A stretch of 64,000 nucleotides of DNA from contig CAWAFL010000011.1 in assembly GCA_963781305.1 (NCBI GenBank), positions 1,674,001 through 1,738,000 on the forward strand, written 5' to 3'. The notes beneath the pieces are model-generated. The model was given only the letters and a program-made list of their open reading frames with translations, was not told where the DNA came from and ran no database searches. Both the position numbers and the translations under genes were made by a program. The DNA comes from DASXMT01 sp963781305. Its GTDB lineage: Bacteria; Actinomycetota; Acidimicrobiia; Acidimicrobiales; RAAP-2. The first letter of the stretch is position 1; the number at the start of each line of letters is the position of its first letter. This document shows positions 57,467-64,000 of this stretch, one piece after another.

Positions 57467-57480
57467 TGATACGCGTGTCA
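57467..57480. promoter_or_regulatory. Operator-like palindrome TGATACGCGTGTCA
   Basis: A 14-bp near-palindrome centred on ACGCGT with one mismatched pair, upstream of the -10-like TATAGT of the binding-protein gene. It has the form of TetR-type operators and the operon encodes a TetR regulator at its end. Confidence 0.45.
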
Positions 57481-57527
57481 GGGTTCGGGGGAAGCATCTG
57501 GTCGACACCGGTGGGGCCACCGTCCAC

Positions 57528-59144
57528 TCAGTCCCCGGCGCTGTCCCCCACGAGGCGGGATCGAACCTCGCTCTTCAACACCTTGCCAGCCGGGTTTCTC
57601 GGCAGCTCGGCGATGAACTCCCACCGCCTGGGCACCTTGTAGGAGGCCAGCGAGGCGAGGCAATGTTGCCGGAGCTCGTCTCCATCGACGTCCTGTCCGG
57701 GTCGCAGCGCCACCACCGCGGCCACGTCCTCTCCCAGGACGTCATGGGGAATCCCGATCACGGCCACCTCGGCCACCGCCGGGTGCGAGAGGATGATGTG
57801 CTCCACGTCGACGGCGTAGATATTGCTCCCGCCCCTGATGATCACGTCCTTGGCCCGACCTCCGATGTAGAGGTAGCCATCCTCGTCGAGCCGACCGATG
57901 TCGCCGGTGCGCAGCCACCCGTCGACCCACGCCTCCGCGGTTGCACCGGGATCGTCGAAGTACTCCCGCTGGCGACCGGGAATTCGCAGCCGGACCTCTC
58001 CGTAGGTACCGGGCGGGACGGCCTGCCCATCGGCGTCGACGCAACGGACTTCGGCCGGAGGGAGCGGCTTCCCCACCGATCCGGGGCGACGGACGGCTTG
58101 GCCTTTGGGCATGACGCAGTACACCGATCCGGCTTCGGTCATCCCGTAGTTGTTGGACACCGCGGCATCAGGCATGTGCTCTTGGAGGCGATCGATGGCG
58201 GCCGGCGCCAACGGTGCGCTGCCCACCGAGCAGATCTGGATGGACGACAGGTCGGCATCGTCGAACCGCGGGTGGCTCAGGACCAACTGGACCATGGCTG
58301 GGACCAGGAAGACGGCCAGCGGATACTCGGACTCGACGAACTCCAGCCATCGCCCGGCATCGAACTGCGGCTGGTACACGCTGGTCAACCCCAGTTTCAT
58401 GGGGGTGTACACGAAGGTGATGCCGGCAAAGGTGGCCAGCGGGCTGGCATGGAGCCAGAGGCCCCCGCTCCACGACGGCGTGGAGTTGGGGACCGAGGAG
58501 GCGTTTACGTGGCGCACGGCCACCCCTTTGGGATGACCGGTGGTACCCGAGGTGAATAGGATCTCGGAGAGGTCGTCACCATCCACGGCGAGCTGGAAGG
58601 CGGACTCGTCGTCGTCGAGCGCCTCGTCCCAGGACAGGCACCTCGGCCCTCCCCCACGGCCACGTGGCTCCCCGGAAGGTGGTGGTTTTGCGCTGTCCAA
58701 GTCGGTGATCGAGGCATCGACGACCACTGACAGCGCGGCAAGGCGGTCGGGTTCGTCGGCCACGCTGGCCAACGCGCTCTCGACCCGTTCGCCATCGGTA
58801 ATCAGAGCGACCACGCCGGCGTGGGCCAGCATGTGGACGACCTCCGGCGGAGCCAACCGGGGGTCGATGGGCACCGCCACTGCTGCGGCCTTGTGTATGG
58901 CGGCGTAGGCCACGACCCAGCGAACTGCGTTCACACCGTTCAGGCGGAGCGCAACGCGGCCCCCATGGCCCACCCCGGACGCCACCAGACCACGGGCGAG
59001 ACGGCTGGACTGCCGGTCCCACTGGCTGAAGGTCAGCTGGCCGCCGTCGACGACGCGGTAGCCGACCTCGTCGGGGTAGCTCCTGGCCATGTCGGCCAGC
59101 TGCGCGACCTGTATGCCGACGCCCGCTGCCGTGGAACCGCTCAT
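57528..59144 (-). CDS. Acyl-CoA synthetase, AMP-forming
   Basis: A 538-residue ANL superfamily ligase. The ATP motif is ILFTSGTTGHPKGVAVRH, followed by NNYGMTEAGSVYCVMPKGQA, GWLRTGDIGRLDEDGYLYIG, and the late catalytic lysine in PRNPAGKVLKSEVRSRL. It activates a carboxylic acid as CoA thioester. The ATG at 59144 directly starts the conserved domain. It is the first gene of a six-gene minus-strand set with the binding protein, permease, ATPases and TetR, suggesting import and CoA activation of the same acid. Confidence 0.93.
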   Translation of the reverse strand: MSGSTAAGVGIQVAQLADMARSYPDEVGYRVVDGGQLTFSQWDRQSSRLARGLVASGVGHGGRVALRLNGVNAVRWVVAYAAIHKAAAVAVPIDPRLAPPEVVHMLAHAGVVALITDGERVESALASVADEPDRLAALSVVVDASITDLDSAKPPPSGEPRGRGGGPRCLSWDEALDDDESAFQLAVDGDDLSEILFTSGTTGHPKGVAVRHVNASSVPNSTPSWSGGLWLHASPLATFAGITFVYTPMKLGLTSVYQPQFDAGRWLEFVESEYPLAVFLVPAMVQLVLSHPRFDDADLSSIQICSVGSAPLAPAAIDRLQEHMPDAAVSNNYGMTEAGSVYCVMPKGQAVRRPGSVGKPLPPAEVRCVDADGQAVPPGTYGEVRLRIPGRQREYFDDPGATAEAWVDGWLRTGDIGRLDEDGYLYIGGRAKDVIIRGGSNIYAVDVEHIILSHPAVAEVAVIGIPHDVLGEDVAAVVALRPGQDVDGDELRQHCLASLASYKVPRRWEFIAELPRNPAGKVLKSEVRSRLVGDSAGD

Positions 59145-59266
59145 GGATCGCCTCCTCTCCGCCAGACCCGGCGCGCGGGACCGGTGCCGCGGTACCGTCA
59201 TCTCCGCGCTACATCATGGACCCTGCGGCCAACCTAAAACATATTTTCCCAACGGAGGAGTCACTC

Positions 59267-61573
59267 ATGACCTACGGTGCGGAGTTCGGCGGCCGGATCG
59301 GAGACGATTGGCGTGATTCGGAGCCATGGTGGCCGCCGGTTCCCCATCCCCCCGACGGCGCCCCCAACGTGGTGCTCGTGGTCCTCGACGACGTCGGATT
59401 CGCCCAGCTCGGTTGCTACGGATCGGACATCGCCACGCCGGTCATGGACGGGCTGGCCGCAACCGGAATCCGCCTGGCCAACTTCCATACCACCGCGCTG
59501 TGCTCGCCCACTCGAGCCTGCCTCCTGACCGGACGCAACCACCACCGAAACGGGCTGGGACGGGTGGCCGACCTGGCCATCGGCTTCCCCGGCTACTGGG
59601 GCAGTCCGCCAAAAGAGAACGGGTTCCTGGGCGAGATCCTCCGAGCCCGCGGCTACGCCAGCTACGCGGTGGGCAAGTGGCACCTCAGCCCCGAAGACGA
59701 GACGCACATGGGTGCCCCGCGTTCCACCTGGCCGTTGGGCCGGGGGTTCGATCGCTGGTACGGGTTCCACGGGGGCGAGACCCACCAGTTCGCCCCTGCC
59801 CTCTACCACGACAACCATTCCGTTCGTCCGCCAACCTCGGTGGAGGATGGCTATCACCTCAGCGAGGACCTGGCCGATCGGGCCATCGAGTTCGTCTCCG
59901 ACCTCCGCGCCGTCGATGCCGACCAGCCGTTCTTCCTCTACTTCGCCACCGGGGCGTGTCATTCGCCCCACCATGCGCCGGCCCAGTGGATCGAACGGTA
60001 CGCCGGTGCCTTCGACGAGGGGTGGGACGTGTGGCGCCAGCGCACGTTGGCCCGCCAGCTCGAGCTCGGGATCGTGCCGCCGGGAACCGTCCTCAGTCCC
60101 CGACCGTCATGGGTACCGGCCTGGGAGACGCTCGACGACCACCAACGCGTCGTGGCCGCTCGGTTCATGGAGTGCTTTGCCGGCTTCCTGTCCCATGCCG
60201 ACCATCAGCTCGGTCGGGTCATCGCCATGGTCGAGGACCTCGGCGAGCTCGAGGACACGGTGATCATGGTGGTGTCGGACAACGGGGCCAGCGCCGAAGG
60301 TGGACCGGATGGCTCCATCAACGACGTGCGGCTCTCCAACCTCGACCCGGCCGGGCCGGCCGAGATGTACGACCGCCGAGAAGAGATCGGTGGCCCGTCT
60401 AGCCACAACAACTACCCGTGGGGCTGGACCATGGCCGGCAACACCCCGTTCAAGCGCTGGAAGCGGGAGGTCCATCAGGGCGGGGTGGCCGATCCGTGCA
60501 TCGTCAGCTGGCCGGCCCGGCTCTCCGCCGATGCCGGAGGCATCCGCCACCAGTTCGCCCACGCCATCGACGTGCTCCCGACCGTGTTGGAGCTGACCGG
60601 CGTGAGCGCCCCGCCAGAGATCGACTCGGTTCGCCAGTCATCCATTGACGGGACGAGCTTCGGCTACCTGCTCGGTCCTGACGGAGCCTCGGCCCCGGAG
60701 CGCCATCACACCCAGCACTTCGAGATGTTCGGGTCCCGGGCCATCTACCATCGCGGCTGGAAAGCGGTCACCTTCCATCCCGTCGGGCCACTCTACGACG
60801 ACGGATTGAACCCCAACGCATCGTTCGACGACGATGTGTGGGAGCTCTACCACGTGGCTGAGGACCTCTCCGAGTCACGGGACCTGGCCGGTGAGGAGCC
60901 GGACCGGGTGGCCGAGCTGGTGGCGTTGTGGTGGGAGCAGGCCCGTCAGAACCAGGTGCTCCCGTTGGACAATCGGGTGCTGTGGACGCTGGCCCACCCC
61001 AAACCCGATCATCGACGGCCACGCGATCGATACCGGTACTTCCCCGGTGGTGCCCCCGTGCCCGAGCAGACCGCGGTCAACGTCCGCAATCGGTCCCACG
61101 CCATCACCGTCGACGTGAGCATCCCCGCCGGCATCGTCCCCGAAGGGGCCCTGGTGGCCCTGGGGTGCGCCCTCGGTGGCTGGTCGTTTCACGTGTTCGA
61201 GGGACGACTCCGGTACGTGCACAACCTGTACGGGAAAGAGCACCAGATCGTGGTGGCCGAGAGCCCACTCCCGTTTGGCGATCACACCGTGTCCTTCGAG
61301 TTCGAAAAGGACGAGGGGCTGGGCGGCGATGTGCGCTTGGCCTGCGATGGCGAGACGGTGGCCAGCGGCACACTGCCCCGGTTCACGCCCTCGGGCTTCA
61401 ACGGCGTCGGGGTCGGTCTGACCTGTGGCTATGAATGGGGACCAGCGGTGGGACCGGGCTACCTGGCGCCCTACCCGTTCACCGGGCTGATCACCAAAGC
61501 CATCGTCGAGACCACGGGACCCATCGTCCGCGACCAGTTGGCCGAGCTGGCCGCCATCCTGGCCGAACAATGA
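59267..61573 (+). CDS. Arylsulfatase (type I, formylglycine-dependent)
   Basis: A 768-residue sulfatase. The N-terminal metal site is NVVLVVLDDVGFAQLGCYGS, and the formylglycine motif is ALCSPTRACLLTGRNHH with the modified Cys79. Later sites are YAVGKWHLSPEDETHMGAPR, VMVVSDNGASAEGG and the C-terminal beta-sandwich. No signal peptide is seen, so it is probably cytoplasmic. The ATG at 59267 follows GGAGGAG. It is divergent from the acyl-CoA synthetase, so a sulfated, CoA-activatable substrate, such as a steroid or aryl compound, is conceivable but unproven. Confidence 0.93.
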   Translation: MTYGAEFGGRIGDDWRDSEPWWPPVPHPPDGAPNVVLVVLDDVGFAQLGCYGSDIATPVMDGLAATGIRLANFHTTALCSPTRACLLTGRNHHRNGLGRVADLAIGFPGYWGSPPKENGFLGEILRARGYASYAVGKWHLSPEDETHMGAPRSTWPLGRGFDRWYGFHGGETHQFAPALYHDNHSVRPPTSVEDGYHLSEDLADRAIEFVSDLRAVDADQPFFLYFATGACHSPHHAPAQWIERYAGAFDEGWDVWRQRTLARQLELGIVPPGTVLSPRPSWVPAWETLDDHQRVVAARFMECFAGFLSHADHQLGRVIAMVEDLGELEDTVIMVVSDNGASAEGGPDGSINDVRLSNLDPAGPAEMYDRREEIGGPSSHNNYPWGWTMAGNTPFKRWKREVHQGGVADPCIVSWPARLSADAGGIRHQFAHAIDVLPTVLELTGVSAPPEIDSVRQSSIDGTSFGYLLGPDGASAPERHHTQHFEMFGSRAIYHRGWKAVTFHPVGPLYDDGLNPNASFDDDVWELYHVAEDLSESRDLAGEEPDRVAELVALWWEQARQNQVLPLDNRVLWTLAHPKPDHRRPRDRYRYFPGGAPVPEQTAVNVRNRSHAITVDVSIPAGIVPEGALVALGCALGGWSFHVFEGRLRYVHNLYGKEHQIVVAESPLPFGDHTVSFEFEKDEGLGGDVRLACDGETVASGTLPRFTPSGFNGVGVGLTCGYEWGPAVGPGYLAPYPFTGLITKAIVETTGPIVRDQLAELAAILAEQ

Positions 61574-61740
61574 GCCGGGCCGACGGAGCGGCTCCGGTTG
61601 AAGCACTCCCTCGACACGAGTTGTTCACCTTCCGTTCGCACGGGAGCGCGTCATCGGTCACACAATTGGGTCATACAACTCTCAGCATCACCTCACAGTG
61701 TGTCTTCCTGCGATCACCGCATAGGTCAGTGGTTCCGTGG

Positions 61741-62787
61741 CTACGGTTTGTGCCCGTCCATCAGCCGGGAGACGAGGGCGACGAACTCATCGACGTCTTG
61801 CTCGGTCGTGTCGAACGAGGTCATCCACCGCACCACCCCTGCAGGCGGGTCCCAGACGTAGAACGGGTACTGGCGCTGCAATTCCTCGGTCACGGCACCG
61901 GGCAATGAGGCGAAGACCCCGTTGGCCTCGACGGGATAGGCAACGGTCACTCCCGGAATCTCGGTCACGCCAGCCGCCAGCCGTCCGGCCATCTCGTTGG
62001 CGTGCGCCGCGTTGTCCCGCCATAGCTCGTCGGACAGGAGGGCTCTGAATTGGGCGGCCACGAATCGCATCTTCGACGACAGCTGCATGGACTGCTTGCG
62101 GATGAAGCGGAGAGACGAGTGTGCCTCCGGATGGAAGGAGACCACGGCTTCGGCACCCATGGCGCCGTTCTTGGTCGCCCCGTAGGACAGGACGTCCACG
62201 CCACCGTCGGCTCCGAAGGCTCCCAACCCCACTCCGAGGTGGGCGGCTGCGTTCGACAGCCGTGCGCCGTCGACGTGCAACCACATGTCCAGGTCGTGAA
62301 CCCGCTGGGCCAGTGCCGCGACCTCGGCGACCGAGTAGGAGGTGCCGACCTCGGTGGACTGGGTGATCGACACCACCCGCGGCTGGACGTGGTGCTCGTC
62401 GCCCGCCCCGGTGACGGCCGCATCCACCAGGTCCGGTGTCAGCTTCCCGTTCGCAGTGGACACGGTGATGAGCTTGCTGCCCAGGAATCGCTCGGGTGCC
62501 CCGCACTCGTCCACGTTGATGTGGGCGCTCGCGGCACAGATGACCGCCTCGAAGGGACGGAGCAGCGACTGGAGGCCCACCACGTTGGCGCCGGTCCCGT
62601 TGAAGGTGAAGAAGACCTCCGCGTCCTCCCCGAAGTGGTGCCGGAAGAGCTCGATGGCCTCGGCGGTGACCGGGTCGGCCCCGTAGGACGGGGCATGACC
62701 GACGTTGGCTTCGGCGATGGCGGACAGGACGACCGGGTGGATGCCGGCACAGTTGTCGCTGGCGAAGGTCCGTGGGATTCCGGTCAT
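61741..62787 (-). CDS. ltaE: Low-specificity L-threonine aldolase / beta-eliminating lyase
   Basis: PLP enzyme cleaving L-threonine or allo-threonine to glycine and acetaldehyde. The 348-residue protein has FASDNCAGIHPVVLSAIAEA, GTGANVVGLQSLL, WLHVDGARLSNAAAHLG with the PLP-binding Asp, and the Schiff-base lysine in SYGATKNGAMGAEAVVSFHP. It starts at an ATG about 50 bases after the upstream gene and lies alone on the minus strand after the sulfatase. Bases 61574-61740 between the two convergent genes show nothing recognisable. Confidence 0.92.
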   Translation of the reverse strand: MTGIPRTFASDNCAGIHPVVLSAIAEANVGHAPSYGADPVTAEAIELFRHHFGEDAEVFFTFNGTGANVVGLQSLLRPFEAVICAASAHINVDECGAPERFLGSKLITVSTANGKLTPDLVDAAVTGAGDEHHVQPRVVSITQSTEVGTSYSVAEVAALAQRVHDLDMWLHVDGARLSNAAAHLGVGLGAFGADGGVDVLSYGATKNGAMGAEAVVSFHPEAHSSLRFIRKQSMQLSSKMRFVAAQFRALLSDELWRDNAAHANEMAGRLAAGVTEIPGVTVAYPVEANGVFASLPGAVTEELQRQYPFYVWDPPAGVVRWMTSFDTTEQDVDEFVALVSRLMDGHKP

Positions 62788-62838
62788 GGTGCTCTGCCTT
62801 TCGTTGGTGCGCTCACCTCCGGGGTGCTCACCCCGCGG

Positions 62839-64000
62839 TCATCCGCCAGTGGGTGCGTTCGAGGTGCGCGCCGCATGTGCGTGCGCGCCTCCCTGCCTCC
62901 CGTCGCGGCGACCCCGGCGTCGAGCGCGGTGATCTGCCATCCGATGGCCGAGTGCCTGCCCCACCACCACCAGGGGCGGAGCGGCGAGGACGACGAGGCA
63001 CACCTCAAAGGGCGCTCGGAACCGGACCGATCCGTAGACCACCGCGGCGACGAGGCTGAGGACCGCCGCCGGCACCACCAGGAACCACTGGCGAATCCGG
63101 CGGCGACGGTAGATCACGATGCCGGCAATGCCCAGGGGAAGGAGGGCATAGTAGAAGCCCAGTCCGGCCAGGGATGCCTGCACCGGCCGACCCTCGTTCA
63201 CGTCTACGTCTGCCATCTGAATGGGTTCGTAGAAGTCCCAGAGCCTGCCCACTCGGGCTAGGACCACGACGGGAATCCGTCCGGTGTGGTGCTCGGCGTA
63301 CTGCACGGCGACGTGCTGGGCATGGGCCGCCTGTACCGACTCATCCCCATGGGTCGGGGCGGAGGACGAGCAGGCAAGGCTCCAGGAACCCAGCTGCGGT
63401 CCGTTGTAGGTCTGGGGGCAGTTGGCACCGAGCAGCGCGTAGCCATTCCCCGTTGAGATGTACGTCGGGTCGGTGAACGCGGCCAGGTTCCGCCCCACCC
63501 AGGGGGCCAGGACCAGCACCGTGACCAACAGGCCCATAGCCAATAGCCCGAACCTCCGGCGGAGGGGCACGGTGCGGGCCGCCAGAATCGCCGGGACCAA
63601 GAGGAAGGGTACGAAGAGCAGCAGCTCCGCTCGCACGAGCGCTTCGGCGCCGCAGGCCGCACCCAGCAACGCCGCCATGGTCAGGGTGGGAGATCGAAGG
63701 AGACGGACGACGGCGAGGAGGATCAAGGCCATGAAGAGCATGGCCGGGGTCTCCGACATGATGACGCCGCTCGGGATCCAGAAGTTGGGGGCCAGGGCAG
63801 CGAGGCCGGCCGCCGTCAGCCCGACCCAGGGACCGGCGACGGAGCGGCCCAGCAGGCCGACGCAGAGGACGACGCCGGCACCGAGCACCGCCATGACCAG
63901 GCGCTGGAACGTGGTCCCGGCATGCGGGCCGATGAGGAAATTGACCGAGCCGGCGAGTATCGACGTGAGCGGCGGATGGGCGGCCGTGGGGCCACCGGTG
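62839..64000 (-). CDS. GT39-like membrane glycosyltransferase, 5'-truncated by the window
   Basis: The frame continues to the window edge on the minus strand; about 386 residues are visible. The segment TAAHPPLTSILAGSVNFLIG upstream of MAVLGAGVVL carries the AAHPPL motif of ArnT/PMT-type GT-C enzymes. About eight membrane helices follow, with an extracytoplasmic loop around SACSSSAPTHGD-like residues and a basic C-terminal tail. It probably transfers a sugar from a polyprenyl-phosphate donor. The N-terminus and first catalytic Asp lie outside the window. Confidence 0.75.
   Translation of the reverse strand, partial: TGGPTAAHPPLTSILAGSVNFLIGPHAGTTFQRLVMAVLGAGVVLCVGLLGRSVAGPWVGLTAAGLAALAPNFWIPSGVIMSETPAMLFMALILLAVVRLLRSPTLTMAALLGAACGAEALVRAELLLFVPFLLVPAILAARTVPLRRRFGLLAMGLLVTVLVLAPWVGRNLAAFTDPTYISTGNGYALLGANCPQTYNGPQLGSWSLACSSSAPTHGDESVQAAHAQHVAVQYAEHHTGRIPVVVLARVGRLWDFYEPIQMADVDVNEGRPVQASLAGLGFYYALLPLGIAGIVIYRRRRIRQWFLVVPAAVLSLVAAVVYGSVRFRAPFEVCLVVLAAPPLVVVGQALGHRMADHRARRRGRRDGRQGGAHAHAARTSNAPTGG

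Noticed and set aside
1..64000. Search for tRNA, rRNA, riboswitch and insertion sequence features
   Set aside because: No cloverleaf-like tRNA, rRNA segment, T-box, known riboswitch core or transposase was recognised by eye; a covariance-model scan could still find a small RNA in the longer gaps.

Overview
The window is a high-GC chromosomal segment from an actinobacterium. The gene order tlyA-nadK-recN-pyrG-NUDIX-xerD ... scpA-scpB-rluB, with aroH, tyrA, aroA and cmk attached, is an actinobacterial core arrangement. An F420-type luciferase-like oxidoreductase, MptB-like and other GT-C mannosyltransferases, a DksA-like zinc finger protein and many GTGA/ATGA gene overlaps fit an Acidimicrobiia-like lineage, but the class is an inference. 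No rRNA, tRNA, CRISPR array, prophage or insertion sequence was recognised.

Layout. 1-2290 (+): 3' part of ispH, an HD-domain (MIOX/PhnZ-like) protein and a DPM1-like glycosyltransferase. 2299-8654 (-): a tightly packed operon scpA-scpB-rluB-aroH-tyrA-aroA-cmk-plsC, joining chromosome segregation, 23S rRNA modification, aromatic amino acid synthesis and nucleotide/lipid steps. 8744-9727 (+): trpS. 9819-21936 (-): HAD phosphatase, phasin-like protein, tlyA, nadK, recN, pyrG, NUDIX, xerD, DksA-like protein, M50 protease and a large YfhO-like membrane protein. 21933-29676 (-): accessory metabolism: fatty acid desaturase, a DoxX-Rieske fusion, Gfo/Idh/MocA oxidoreductase, SnoaL-like protein, F420-type oxidoreductase, AsnB and a DUF5715-like protein. 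30147-34779 (+): three GT-C integral membrane glycosyltransferases. 34824-36294 (+): a lower-GC SnoaL-like gene and a frameshifted DUF5996 gene.

36345-38788 (-) is a four-gene DNA alkylation repair operon: ogt2, an ECF-type sigma factor, ogt1 and a 2OG-Fe(II) oxygenase. Immediately upstream of ogt2 its own start region (ATGTCTGATG...) is repeated in tandem as 18- and 17-nt units, so that the upstream start codon with the good Shine-Dalgarno reads out of frame with ogt2. This looks like a slippage-prone translational switch on a DNA repair protein and is the most unusual feature of the window.

38969-51437 is catabolic: 2-hydroxyacid dehydrogenase divergent from an FGGY kinase, an alcohol dehydrogenase and SDR preceded by a 39-codon mini-gene, a fused double acyl-CoA dehydrogenase, a cytochrome P450, a TetR regulator, a copper amine oxidase and a DMT permease. 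51468-59144 (-) is a branched-chain-type ABC uptake system (livF, livG, fused livHM, binding protein) with an acyl-CoA ligase and a TetR regulator, divergent from an arylsulfatase (59267-61573). The window ends with a threonine aldolase and the 3' part of a GT39-like glycosyltransferase.

Three cross-cutting observations. (1) Three genes (phasin-like, desaturase, DUF5996) each need a one-base correction to give a normal protein. (2) Short tandem repeats with hairpin potential sit on stop codons (rluB 3' end; the convergent trpS/YfhO ends), and a related hairpin sits on the asnB stop. (3) Several genes have extended -10-like hexamers only 6-9 nt before the start codon, suggesting leaderless transcripts.
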